Assembly (NCBI GenBank): GCA_019634635.1
Contig: JAHCBB010000007.1
Span: 124,001 to 188,000 of the forward strand
DNA length: 64,000 nucleotides
DNA from: Verrucomicrobiia bacterium
GTDB lineage: Bacteria > Verrucomicrobiota > Verrucomicrobiia > Limisphaerales > UBA9464
Direction: 5' to 3'
The position numbers and the translations under genes were made by a program. Positions 45,144 to 54,335 of this stretch are shown here, in pieces (position 1 is the first letter of the stretch; the number at the start of each line of letters is the position of its first letter). The notes beneath the pieces were generated by a model, which saw nothing but the letters and a program-made list of their open reading frames with translations, was not told where the DNA came from and did not search any database.

Positions 45144-46928
45144 CTAGATGGGGGCCGCCAGCTCCCGACGCGTGAAAATCCAGATGCCCGCCCCGCCAAA
45201 GAGCCCTCCGGCAACTCCCACCACCAGGAACGCCGCACGTGCCAGGTGGCCCCAGGTGATGTTGCGTCCGGTGCTCAGGGCGTCCACTGGATTGTAGCCG
45301 GTCACCAGTTCGATCAGGCGGCGCACCGAACCGTACACCGCCACGGAGGCGCGGTTCACCATGGACTCCTCGGCCACCATTCCGGTTTCGCTGTCAATGC
45401 CCACGATCCCGCGTTGCTCAACCACCTGCTTCAGCGTGCCGCTCGACAGGCCGACGACCAGGATGCTGAACGACACAAAGGCGGCGACGCTGAACTGGAG
45501 CTTGGAGGCGGCAAACAGGCCGATCGCCGCCAGAAGCGCCAGCCAGAACAGGATGATGGAGAGGCCGCGAACAAAATTCGGACCAAATCCGCCCACCGGA
45601 TACAGCACTTCGAGGCCGTCCTCGAGGGGGAACAGGACCGGGCGCGGATTCAGGTTGTAGCCCACGATGGTGAGCATGCCGTTGGCCCCGATGAGATTGG
45701 TGCCGATGGGGAACGTGCTGGCCGATTCCGCGGCAAAACTGTTCTGGATCCGCAGCGGCGTCCGCCCCTCGCTCCCGATCTCCCATCCGAACTGGTGCGG
45801 CGTGCTCGAGCCCGCCATGTCCGGCGAATAGAACTTCACCCGAATCTGCAGCGGCTTGTCCGCCAGGCGGGCCGCGCGGGAGCCGAAGGGAATCTGCCAC
45901 ACGCGGTAACTGTCGGTCGGCACCACCTGGTCCTGCGCCCGGAGGGTCTGACGGAACTGCTCGCGGATGAACTTCGGGTCCAGCTGGGCGGCGGTGTCCT
46001 GACGCAGCCGCTCCTGCGTCAGCTTCTCCGCCTCCTGTTCATAGTCATGGATGGGCTCGCGGGCCACTCCCCGGGCGACGAGCACCTCCTCGCGCAGGAT
46101 CATCTGCTCCCGTTCCGGCAGGCCGGAGGCCTTCCAGTACAGCAGCACATAGAGGCTGGCGCCGGTGACGACGAGGAAGGCGAGGTTGAGCAGGGTGATG
46201 CCCAGCCACTTGCCGAGCCACACCTGCCACCGCGGAATGGGTTTGGCGCAGACCAGCTGAAGGGTGGCGTCCTCGACATCGCGCGCGAGCGTCCCGCAGG
46301 CCAGCCAGAGGGTGACGAACCCGAGCAGGGCGGTGATGCTGGTGAGCGTGTAGGTGATGAGGATCTGGGTGAAACCCTGGGCCGAGCCATCGTGCTTGAT
46401 CACGACCGGCAGCGCGATGACGACCGCCAGCAGCAACAGCAGGAGCACGACCACCAGCCGGAAGCGGAACGCCGCCCGGAGGGTCAACTGGGCGACGGCG
46501 GCCAGGCCGCGAAGGTCGCGGGGGACCAGGTCCGGCACGACCCACATCCGGCGCGCGCGCCATTCGGTGAGCGGCACCCCGCCCGCCGCGGCCAGCTTGG
46601 CGAGGGCCGCGGGGCCATTCCGGGCCGGGATCGTGCAAACGTACGCGAAGCCGGAGCGTTCGGCAGACAGCTCCCGGAACCGGCGCGCCAGCCCTCCGAT
46701 CACCAACCCGAGCGCGGCCTGGAACGCCACCCCTGCGGGCGTGGGCGCCCCTCCCAGGTGCAGCAGCAGGAGGCCCAGTCCGTTGGCCAGCAGCGCGGTG
46801 GAGCCCTCCACCCACAGTCCCTGGCGATAGAGCCAGATCCACGAGAGCACCGCCGCCACCGGTGAGAATCCCCTCCGGATCGCGCGGTGTTCCTGCGACG
46901 GATGCTGGTAGATCTCGAAGTGGCTCAC
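45144..46928 (-). CDS. ABC-2 type transporter permease
   Basis: A 594-aa membrane protein with several hydrophobic helices near the N-terminus (SWIWLYRQGLW region), a cluster of four to five in the middle (VVVLLLLLLAVVIALPVVI, TLTSITALLGFVTLWLACG), a long hydrophilic periplasmic part and two more helices near residues 440-490. This matches ABC-2/NosY-like permeases that build or move envelope components. The ATPase gene lies 8 bases upstream on the same strand. ARDVEDATLQLVCAKPIPRW is the conserved coupling region just before a helix. Substrate unknown. Confidence 0.8.
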   Translation of the reverse strand: MSHFEIYQHPSQEHRAIRRGFSPVAAVLSWIWLYRQGLWVEGSTALLANGLGLLLLHLGGAPTPAGVAFQAALGLVIGGLARRFRELSAERSGFAYVCTIPARNGPAALAKLAAAGGVPLTEWRARRMWVVPDLVPRDLRGLAAVAQLTLRAAFRFRLVVVLLLLLLAVVIALPVVIKHDGSAQGFTQILITYTLTSITALLGFVTLWLACGTLARDVEDATLQLVCAKPIPRWQVWLGKWLGITLLNLAFLVVTGASLYVLLYWKASGLPEREQMILREEVLVARGVAREPIHDYEQEAEKLTQERLRQDTAAQLDPKFIREQFRQTLRAQDQVVPTDSYRVWQIPFGSRAARLADKPLQIRVKFYSPDMAGSSTPHQFGWEIGSEGRTPLRIQNSFAAESASTFPIGTNLIGANGMLTIVGYNLNPRPVLFPLEDGLEVLYPVGGFGPNFVRGLSIILFWLALLAAIGLFAASKLQFSVAAFVSFSILVVGLSSGTLKQVVEQRGIVGIDSETGMVAEESMVNRASVAVYGSVRRLIELVTGYNPVDALSTGRNITWGHLARAAFLVVGVAGGLFGGAGIWIFTRRELAAPI

Positions 46929-46936
46929 GGCGGCGC

Positions 46937-48163
46937 TCAGGGCTTCGGGCCGCCGAGGAGGCCCGACAGTTTCTCGTTGGCCTTGGAGAGGTCCGCAGGT
47001 GCCGCCTCAGGTGCGGTCTCCGGTGGCGGCGCCTTCGAGTCGGCGTCCCCTGCCGCCGGCATGCCGCCGCGGGTGAGCTGCGCCAGCCGCGATTCATCCA
47101 CGGGCGCTGCGGACGCCGTCGCTTCGACGGGAGCGGCCGCCGGTGCGGTGGGGCGGGTCAGGCGGTCCAGCACGCGCCCGGACTGCGAGGGCGCCTCGGC
47201 CTGACCGCCGACGATGAACTGGGCGACCTGGTTGCCGCTGGTCGCCCCGCTGGTGGCATCGGCCTTGGCCCGGGCCCGCTCCACGACGCCGAGGAAATAA
47301 CTCTCAAGGTTCTGGGTTGGTGTGTCCACGCGGACCCGGTCGCCGGCCTCGCGCCGGAGCAGTTCGAGGGCCTGCTGGAGCGTGTCCCGAGAGACCACCG
47401 GTGCGGTGATCTGCACCTCGTCGGGCTCCGCCAGCAGTTCCTGGAGCGTTCCCTGGGCCTGGATCCGGCCGCCATAGTAGATCACGACGCGGTCGCACAC
47501 ATCCTGCACGTCGGCGAGCAGGTGGCTGCTGAGGATCACCGTTTTGCCCCGCCGGGCGAGCGCGAGGATGAGCTGCTTGATCTCGTGGCAGCCGATGGGA
47601 TCGAGCCCGGCGGTGGGCTCGTCGAGGATCACCAGGTCGGGATCATTGATCAGGGCCTGGGCGAGCCCGATGCGCCGCTGCATGCCCTTGGAGAACTCGC
47701 CCACCGTGCGGGCGCGGGCCTGGTTGAGCCCGACCATCTCGATCAACTGCTCCGCGCGATTCCGGCGCTCGGCGGCGTCGAGGTGGAACAAATTGCCGAA
47801 GAAGTCGAGGGTCTCCCCGGGATTCAGGAAGCGGTAGAGGTAGCTTTCCTCCGGCAGGTAGCCGATGCGCGCCTTGGTCCGGACATGCCGCGGCGACTCG
47901 CCAAACACGGTGAGCGCCCCCCGGCTGGGGTACAGCAGCCCCAGGATCATCTTGATCGTCGTGCTCTTGCCCGAACCGTTGGGGCCGAGCAGGCCGAACA
48001 CCTCGCCCTGGCGGACTTCGAAGTCCACGGCGTCCACGGCACGGGCCTTCGGGCGGCCCCAGAAGTCCTTGAACACCTTGGTCAACCCCGTGGCGCGGAT
48101 GATCACCTCGCGGGGGTTTGCGGGGGCGGCGCCGGGGGCTTGGGGGGTGGGAACCGTGGCCAT
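46937..48163 (-). CDS. ABC transporter ATP-binding protein
   Basis: A 408-aa ABC ATPase of the ABC-2 (CcmA/NatA) class. Walker A is GPNGSGKSTTIK, the signature is FSKGMQRRIGLAQAL, Walker B is LVILDEPTAGLDP, and the switch histidine sits in VILSSHLLADVQ. Residues beyond 300 form a Pro/Ala-rich extension of about 110 residues, longer than usual and possibly disordered. It forms a unit with the permease directly downstream. A 134-base gap separates it from the P-type ATPase gene upstream. Confidence 0.92.
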   Translation of the reverse strand: MATVPTPQAPGAAPANPREVIIRATGLTKVFKDFWGRPKARAVDAVDFEVRQGEVFGLLGPNGSGKSTTIKMILGLLYPSRGALTVFGESPRHVRTKARIGYLPEESYLYRFLNPGETLDFFGNLFHLDAAERRNRAEQLIEMVGLNQARARTVGEFSKGMQRRIGLAQALINDPDLVILDEPTAGLDPIGCHEIKQLILALARRGKTVILSSHLLADVQDVCDRVVIYYGGRIQAQGTLQELLAEPDEVQITAPVVSRDTLQQALELLRREAGDRVRVDTPTQNLESYFLGVVERARAKADATSGATSGNQVAQFIVGGQAEAPSQSGRVLDRLTRPTAPAAAPVEATASAAPVDESRLAQLTRGGMPAAGDADSKAPPPETAPEAAPADLSKANEKLSGLLGGPKP

Positions 48164-48297
48164 GGGAGCGGTTCAACGAGGGACGCACACGCGGGCCGGG
48201 GCCGCCGGTCCGGACCGGCGGCCGGGCGGCTCCAGCTCGCGACGCAGTGCCACCGGCTCCAAGGTGTCGTGGGTGCTCATGCTTGACGAACGTGCCC

Positions 48298-50304
48298 TCA
48301 GGCCACTTGGGGCGTCAACCTGGCGGAACCCCCGGCATCCGGCGCGGCGGCCGGCGACGGGACGGGGGCCACGAAGGGCTCCAGTTCCTCGCCCTGACGG
48401 ACCAGTCGGGCGCTGTTGAACACCACGATCAGCGAACCGGCATTGTGCAGGATCGCGGCAACGATGGGGTTCAGATAGCCGGCGGCGGCGGCGGCGAGGC
48501 CGCCGATGATGAAGAACACGCCGAACAGAAAGTTCTGGTTGATCACCGCACGGGCCATGCGGGAGAGCCGGATCAGGAACGGCAGACGCCGCAGGTCATT
48601 GTTCATCAGCGCGATCGTCGCCGAGTGGATCGCCACCTCGCTGCCGGCCGCGCCCATCGCGATGCTGATGTCGCCTGCGGCGAGGGCCGGCGCGTCATTG
48701 ACGCCGTCGCCGACCACCGCCACGCGGTGTCCCTTGGCCTTGTAGGCGCGGACGAACTCCACCTTGTCCTGCGGCAGGCATTCGGCGACGACCTCGGGCA
48801 TGCCGATCTCGGTGGCCACACGCTCGGCCACCGGCTTGCGGTCGCCGCTGACCATGGCCAGGCGCCGGATGCCGACCGCCTGGAGTCCCTTGATCGCGTC
48901 GGCCGCCTCGGCGCGCACCTGGTCCTGCAGGCCGAACCACCCGATGCATTCCCCATTGCGGGCGACGAACAGCAGGCTGAATCCGGCCGCCTCGTCAAGG
49001 TCCACCGTGTCCAGGAACCCGCCATCCACCCCGTTGTCCTTCAGCCATGCGGCGCGTCCAATCAGGACCCGCTGGCCCTCGACCACCGCGGCGACCCCGC
49101 GGCCCGCGGTCTCCTTGAACTCGGTGGCCGCCGCCAGCGGCACCCCGGCCTCCTCGGCGAGCTGGACCAGGGCCTTGGCGGTGGGATGATTCGAAAACTG
49201 TTCGACGCTGGCCGACACGCGCAGCAGTTCCGCCGGGGCGATATCCCCCAACGGATTCAAACGGCTCACCACCAGGCGTCCTGAGGTCAGCGTGCCGGTC
49301 TTGTCGAAGACGAACGCCGTGATGCGCGCCGCCGCCTCCAGGTCCGCGATGTTCTTCACCAGCACCCCGAGACGCGCCGCGGCGCTCAACGCCGCGACCA
49401 TCGCGGTCGGGGTTGCCAGGATGAAGGCACAGGGACACGCCACCACCAGCACCGCAATCACCCGGGTGAGGTCCTGCGTGAACGCCCAAACCAGCGCGCC
49501 GATGACCAGGACCAGCGGCGTGTAGTAGCCCATGTACTGGTCAATGATCCGCATGAACGGCAGCTTCGTCTTCTCCGCCGCCAGGATCAGTTCCCGAACC
49601 CGGCCGATCGCGGTGTCCTCACCCGCCTTGGTCACACGAATCTCCAGCGCGCCGGTGAGATTGATGGTTCCGGCAAACACGGGGTCGCCGACCGTCTTGT
49701 CCACCGGCAGGGATTCGCCGGTGATGCTGGCCTGGTTGACGGACGCCTGGCCGCTGAGGATCACGCCGTCGCCGGCGATGTTGTCGCCGGGGCGGATCCG
49801 CAGGACGTCGCCCACGCGCAACTCGCTGGCCGGGACCTCCTCCTCCCGGCCGTTCACCAGGCGCCGCGCCTTGGTCGGCGTGATCTTGACCAGCGATTCG
49901 ATCGAGGCCCGGGCGCCGGCGGCGGTGCGGGTCTCGATGATCTCACCCAGGAGCATGAAGAACGCGACGATGCCCGCGGTGCGAAAATCCCCGCTGGCGG
50001 CCGACGCCAGGACGCCCAGGGCGACGAGTTCGTTGATGCTCAACAGGCCGCGCTTCAGGTCGAGGAAGGCCACCTTGAGGATGGGATACCCGAGCAGGAT
50101 CGCCCCGATCATCGCACTCAGTCCGGCGACCGTGCTGCCCCTCTGGAACACCCAGTCCACCAGGAATGAGTTCAGCACAAAGATCAGGCCGATCAGCGTC
50201 TGGGTCAGCTTGACGTTGGTGTGCGAGTGGTCGAGACCGCCGTGGTCGTGGCCGCATTCGCAGCCGGGGGCGGGCTGGGTGGACAGAAGCGAGGTGACTT
50301 GCAT
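48298..50304 (-). CDS. Heavy-metal translocating P-type ATPase (P1B)
   Basis: A 668-aa metal pump. The transmembrane CPC motif is ACPCAF (C290, C292). The phosphorylated aspartate is D334 in DKTGTLTSG, TGES marks the actuator domain, the P1B hallmark His-Pro lies in SNHPTAKALV, and GDGVNDAPALA marks the hinge. There is no N-terminal HMA domain; instead residues 12-30 are rich in Cys and His (CECGHDHGGLDHSH), suggesting zinc or a similar divalent metal. The open frame reaches 50451, but the ATG at 50304 is taken because the codons before it lack similarity. HflK/HflC-type genes lie just upstream, which is unusual for a metal pump. Confidence 0.93.
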   Translation of the reverse strand: MQVTSLLSTQPAPGCECGHDHGGLDHSHTNVKLTQTLIGLIFVLNSFLVDWVFQRGSTVAGLSAMIGAILLGYPILKVAFLDLKRGLLSINELVALGVLASAASGDFRTAGIVAFFMLLGEIIETRTAAGARASIESLVKITPTKARRLVNGREEEVPASELRVGDVLRIRPGDNIAGDGVILSGQASVNQASITGESLPVDKTVGDPVFAGTINLTGALEIRVTKAGEDTAIGRVRELILAAEKTKLPFMRIIDQYMGYYTPLVLVIGALVWAFTQDLTRVIAVLVVACPCAFILATPTAMVAALSAAARLGVLVKNIADLEAAARITAFVFDKTGTLTSGRLVVSRLNPLGDIAPAELLRVSASVEQFSNHPTAKALVQLAEEAGVPLAAATEFKETAGRGVAAVVEGQRVLIGRAAWLKDNGVDGGFLDTVDLDEAAGFSLLFVARNGECIGWFGLQDQVRAEAADAIKGLQAVGIRRLAMVSGDRKPVAERVATEIGMPEVVAECLPQDKVEFVRAYKAKGHRVAVVGDGVNDAPALAAGDISIAMGAAGSEVAIHSATIALMNNDLRRLPFLIRLSRMARAVINQNFLFGVFFIIGGLAAAAAGYLNPIVAAILHNAGSLIVVFNSARLVRQGEELEPFVAPVPSPAAAPDAGGSARLTPQVA

Positions 50305-50323
50305 CGCGGTGGGGTGTGGGGGG

Positions 50324-51436
50324 TTACTGCGCCGGCGGCATTGCGTAGGGATCCCGGCGCACCGGCGCCAGCGGCTCCCGGTTGAGCTGCAGCCGGAGCT
50401 CGCGGGGTTGACCGCCGGCGGTGTCCGGAATGAAAAACTTGTCCGGGGCATTCGTCAGGATGTGCCCGAGGGCCTCCAGGCGCAGGCGCGTGCGCAACAG
50501 GCCGGGATCGCGTCCATAGGCCGGCAATTGATCCCGGAAATACTGCGCCTCGGCCGCCATCGCCAGGACCAGCCGGTTGCTCACCGTCAGCGCCGCGGAG
50601 CGCATCGCGGCGGCCTCGCCCTCGGCCTTCCGCACCCGTTCGTCAAAGTAGCCCCGGGCGTCGCTGATGGTCTTGGACTGCGCCTGCGCCGCGTTCAGCA
50701 CCGCGTCAAAGGCCTCCTTCACATAGCCCGGCGGGGCCACCTCGACCGTGAGGGATTCGAGCGTCACGCCAAACCGGCCCTGCTCGATCAGGGCGGCCAT
50801 CTGTCCGCGGACCGCGCTGCGGAACGCCTCGACGTCCCGGTACACCGCGGCGTCCGCCTGGAAGCGCGCGCCGGTCCGGCAGATCGCATTGTTCAGCGCG
50901 TTGGCCAGCACCCCCTCCACATTGGCGAACGCAAACGCATACGCCACCGGGTCGGTCACCCGGTAGGTCATGGTCGCGCGCACATGCAGGATGTTCCCGT
51001 CGCTGGTCAGCACGTAGCCGTCCACGCCCGGGTTCAGGCTGGGATACGCCTCCGGACCCTGCCGCATGGCCTCCATCTCCGCGCTGGTGGCGTACCACGC
51101 GTTGGAGGCGGACACCGTCTTGGCCTCACCGCTGCGGATCCGGACGATCTCGTCCACCGGATAGGGAAATGCCATGTGCAATCCCTGGCCCAGGATCTGG
51201 TCGGGACCGGTCCCCACCGGCTTCCCGAAGCGCAGCACGATGGCCACCTCGTTGGGGCTGACCGTGAAGACGCAGGAAAAAACGAAGGCGGCGAGGAGCA
51301 GCACTCCGAAGATCCGGACCAGCAGGAAACTGCTGCCCAGTGCCTCGTTGAGGGCCTGACTGGAGGCATCCTCCACGCCGCGGACCGGCAGGCCGGGCGT
51401 CCGGGACGGCCCGGGTGTCTGGGGAGAGGCGGCCAT
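50324..51436 (-). CDS. HflK-like SPFH-domain membrane protein
   Basis: A 370-aa protein of the SPFH (stomatin/prohibitin/flotillin/HflK/C) family. One transmembrane helix (LVRIFGVLLLAAFVFSCVF) is followed by the SPFH domain, starting SPNEVAIVLRFGKPVG. A helical, Ala/Glu-rich tail (AQAQSKTISDARGYFDERV) is typical of oligomer-forming HflK. With HflC, such proteins form a cage around the FtsH protease and modulate its activity. The HflC-like gene is 12 bases upstream, and the P-type ATPase gene starts 19 bases downstream. Confidence 0.88.
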   Translation of the reverse strand: MAASPQTPGPSRTPGLPVRGVEDASSQALNEALGSSFLLVRIFGVLLLAAFVFSCVFTVSPNEVAIVLRFGKPVGTGPDQILGQGLHMAFPYPVDEIVRIRSGEAKTVSASNAWYATSAEMEAMRQGPEAYPSLNPGVDGYVLTSDGNILHVRATMTYRVTDPVAYAFAFANVEGVLANALNNAICRTGARFQADAAVYRDVEAFRSAVRGQMAALIEQGRFGVTLESLTVEVAPPGYVKEAFDAVLNAAQAQSKTISDARGYFDERVRKAEGEAAAMRSAALTVSNRLVLAMAAEAQYFRDQLPAYGRDPGLLRTRLRLEALGHILTNAPDKFFIPDTAGGQPRELRLQLNREPLAPVRRDPYAMPPAQ

Positions 51437-51448
51437 GGTGCGGGCGGC

Positions 51449-52363
51449 TCAGGGGTTGCGGGTGGACAGCGACGGGACTGTCTGAACCTTGTCCCCGGTG
51501 AGCAGATTAAACGGGGTGGTCCTTTGGTCGAGGATGAGCGTGGAGCGGTCGCGCAGGGCGTCGCGCAGGGCGTTGAGCTGGAGGATGAAGACAGCCAGAT
51601 CCGGATTCTGCTCGAGCACCGCCAGTTCCTGGGAGGCACGGGCCAGCGCATCGCCCTTGATGCGCAACGCCTCGGCATCCGCGCGCGCCAGCATCTCGTC
51701 CCGCCGCCGGTCCGCCTCGCTGCGGATCTCCAGGGAGCGTGCCGCGCCCTCGCCCTGATACTGCTTCACGAGGCGATCGCGTTCGGCGCGCATCCGCTCG
51801 AAGACCTTGGTGGTCGTGCTCTCCGGCAGCCCGAGTTGCTTGATGCCGACAAGGTCCACCTCCAGTCCATAGGTGCCCCGGGCCGCCGCCTGGACCTCCT
51901 TCAGCATGTCGTCCTCGATCTGGGTGAACTTGACCTGGTCGGAGTCGGCGGAAATCAGGTCACCAAAGTTGTAGCGTCCGATCACGGCGTTCTTGGCATT
52001 GCGGACCAGGTTCTCCAGCGCCTCCTCGGCCTTGAGCGTGTTGCCGTTGAAGATTTCGAGGAACTTCCGGGGATCGGAGATCCGCCATCCCACGAACACC
52101 GTGATCAGCAGGTTCTGGGCGTCGCGGGTGGTCGTCTGTTCGAACTTCCGCTCGAAGTTCTGGAGCCGCTTGTCAAACTTGTACACGGTCTGGATCGGCA
52201 CCGGCAGGCGGAAGTGCAGGCCGGCCTGTTCATCTCGGGAGTAGCGCCCAAACGTGGTCACCACGGCAACCTCGGTGGTGCGCACCTGGAAGCAGAACAG
52301 CAGGGCCAGGAACACCAGGATCAACAGGGCGCCGACGACGAGCGAGAGGCGGGTGGTCTTCAT
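51449..52363 (-). CDS. HflC-like SPFH-domain membrane protein
   Basis: A 304-aa SPFH protein with an N-terminal transmembrane helix (LSLVVGALLILVFLALLFCF). The domain starts TTEVAVVTTFGRYSRDEQ, and a long helical stretch EGAARSLEIRSEADRRRDEM follows, as in HflC. FLEIFNGN and RNAKNAVIGRYNF belong to the conserved core. It is expected to pair with the HflK-like product of the next gene at the membrane. The third SPFH gene of the cluster lies 26 bases upstream. Confidence 0.9.
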   Translation of the reverse strand: MKTTRLSLVVGALLILVFLALLFCFQVRTTEVAVVTTFGRYSRDEQAGLHFRLPVPIQTVYKFDKRLQNFERKFEQTTTRDAQNLLITVFVGWRISDPRKFLEIFNGNTLKAEEALENLVRNAKNAVIGRYNFGDLISADSDQVKFTQIEDDMLKEVQAAARGTYGLEVDLVGIKQLGLPESTTTKVFERMRAERDRLVKQYQGEGAARSLEIRSEADRRRDEMLARADAEALRIKGDALARASQELAVLEQNPDLAVFILQLNALRDALRDRSTLILDQRTTPFNLLTGDKVQTVPSLSTRNP

Positions 52364-52389
52364 GAGGGAGAAATGGGGGAGCGGGACGG

Positions 52390-54294
52390 CTACTTCCTTT
52401 CCGGAGCATCAATGGCGAGGTCCCCGAGGTCGGGTCGCAGCTTGTCCTCCAGGTTCAGGACGAAGACGTCCGAGGTGTTGGTCACCCCGAGGACGAACTT
52501 CCGGGCCGGGCCGATGGCGTTGGTGAGGGCGTCGAGGTACGCCCATTGGGGAAAGACCCGCGGCGCGGCGGCGTAGGCGCGGAGCTGTCCGGGAAACTGG
52601 GCACTGCGCCCGGCCGCGGCCTGGACGGTCTGCTCGGCCGCCGCGTAGGCCGCGTTGGTGCGGGCCACCGCCCGGGCGCGTGCCTGGGGCAGGGTCTCCT
52701 GGCGGTATCCCTCCGCCTCATGGATCCTGGCCTGCATCTCGGAAATCGCCCCGATCACCTGCTCGTAGGCGCCCGCCACCGGCGTCGTCTTCGTCCCCAT
52801 CGGCGGATGAATGTCCTGCAGGCCGACGAAGACAATGTCCACCCCCAATCCCGCAGCGTCCGCCTCGGTCTGAATGCGCCGCTTCAACTGCTGTGCGGCT
52901 TCAAGCCGGCCGTGGCTCATGATCGCGTCCATGTTCACGCTGACCAGGTACCGGACCACCTCGCTGTTGGCGATCCGTTCCAGCAACGTTGCGGGCTCGG
53001 CCGCCTGGTAGCCCCATTGGCGCACGTCCCTCACGCGATACTGGACCGGCACACTGACCGTCAGCAGGTTCACCGGCACGGCGGCCTCGCCCCCTTCCAT
53101 GAGACCGGCGCCGGACGGTCGGGCCGCTTGTTCACTGGCGACGAGCAAGTTCAACTCCTCCTTGTAGTGCGGTCGCGTCCAGACCAGCAGCCGCTCCTTC
53201 TCCATCTCGGGATCGGGGATCGCGCCCACCAGGAAGGTTTGGAGTTCCCGGGTGTTGTAGCGATGCGCGGCATCCACGGGCCATGGCATCTTGAAGTGCA
53301 GCCCCGGTTCCAGGACTTCGCGTCCCTGGACCGGCTTCCCAAAACGCTCGAGCAGCGCCTGTTCGACCGGCTCGATCACCACCAGACAGGACGAGAACCA
53401 GAGGATGGCCACCCAGACGAGGGCGAACCCCGACAGCGACTGCTCGAGGTAGCGGTAGAACCAGGTGTCGCTGACCTTGAATCCGAACTGGTAGTCGAGC
53501 GCCTGCGCCGCCGTGTCGAACAGGCCGCCGCTCTGCCCGAGCAGGCCGATGATCCGGCTCTCGTAGAGCAACCGCACCCCACCGCCCCGGACACGGGGCC
53601 GGTAGATCTCCAGCACGAGTCCGACGAGCGTCTCGACGGCAATCACGGCCATCAGGGCGGTCAGTCCCAGCGCCAGAAACCGGTCCCAGCGTCCGAAGCC
53701 CGCCCAGTCGAGTCCGGACGCCAGCGCTGCCAGCACCGAGACGACGGAGCCGAGCATGAGCGCGGAGGCACTCGGCCGCAGCAGCGCGCTGCCCTCGAGT
53801 TGGGCAAGACGCGCGGAATAGCGGCCGGTAAGGAACAGGACGAAGGCCACGGCGGCAAAGATCGCCAGGCTGAGCGCCGCCGCCGACGGCTTGGCGAACA
53901 TGTCGTCGGGACGCTTGAGATCGTTCCAGAAGTACCAGACGGCCGCGCATTCGCCGGCGAAGAGCACCAGGGTGAAGGCCGGGATGATCCAACGATCAAA
54001 CTGCTCCCGGGCCCGGCGGGCGGGGGACACTTCCGCAGCGCTCGCCGTGAACAGGGCGGAATCGGCGCGACCCCGGGCGAGGTCCTCAAGCTCCAGCCGT
54101 TCCGCCTCCTCGCGGTTCGCGAGCCCCATCTGGAACCACGCGACCACTGCCATGAGCAACGCGACCCCAAAAAAGGCCACCGCGACCTCGCCGGTTGCCG
54201 AACCGGACCGCCGCGCGAAGACCATCACGGTGACACCGCCGATCAACAGCAGCAGCCAGTTGACGAAGCCGGTCCTGGAAAGCGAGCGATCCAT
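52390..54294 (-). CDS. Polytopic membrane protein with C-terminal SPFH domain
   Basis: A 634-aa protein with two halves. Residues about 1-350 contain around seven to nine hydrophobic helices (FVNWLLLLIGGVTVMVFA, ALSLAIFAAVAFVLFLTG, RFLALGLTALMAVIAVETL). Then comes an SPFH domain beginning VIEPVEQALLERFGKPVQGR and ending in a helical tail. The combination of a large polytopic part with an SPFH domain differs from ordinary HflK. It may serve as the membrane base of the HflK/HflC-like complex encoded directly downstream. The frame extends to 54591, but the ATG at 54294 starts the membrane part. Confidence 0.82.
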   Translation of the reverse strand: MDRSLSRTGFVNWLLLLIGGVTVMVFARRSGSATGEVAVAFFGVALLMAVVAWFQMGLANREEAERLELEDLARGRADSALFTASAAEVSPARRAREQFDRWIIPAFTLVLFAGECAAVWYFWNDLKRPDDMFAKPSAAALSLAIFAAVAFVLFLTGRYSARLAQLEGSALLRPSASALMLGSVVSVLAALASGLDWAGFGRWDRFLALGLTALMAVIAVETLVGLVLEIYRPRVRGGGVRLLYESRIIGLLGQSGGLFDTAAQALDYQFGFKVSDTWFYRYLEQSLSGFALVWVAILWFSSCLVVIEPVEQALLERFGKPVQGREVLEPGLHFKMPWPVDAAHRYNTRELQTFLVGAIPDPEMEKERLLVWTRPHYKEELNLLVASEQAARPSGAGLMEGGEAAVPVNLLTVSVPVQYRVRDVRQWGYQAAEPATLLERIANSEVVRYLVSVNMDAIMSHGRLEAAQQLKRRIQTEADAAGLGVDIVFVGLQDIHPPMGTKTTPVAGAYEQVIGAISEMQARIHEAEGYRQETLPQARARAVARTNAAYAAAEQTVQAAAGRSAQFPGQLRAYAAAPRVFPQWAYLDALTNAIGPARKFVLGVTNTSDVFVLNLEDKLRPDLGDLAIDAPERK

Positions 54295-54335
54295 GAAATC
54301 GAAGGGGTCTTGGTAAAGGATTCCCAGGACGGGGT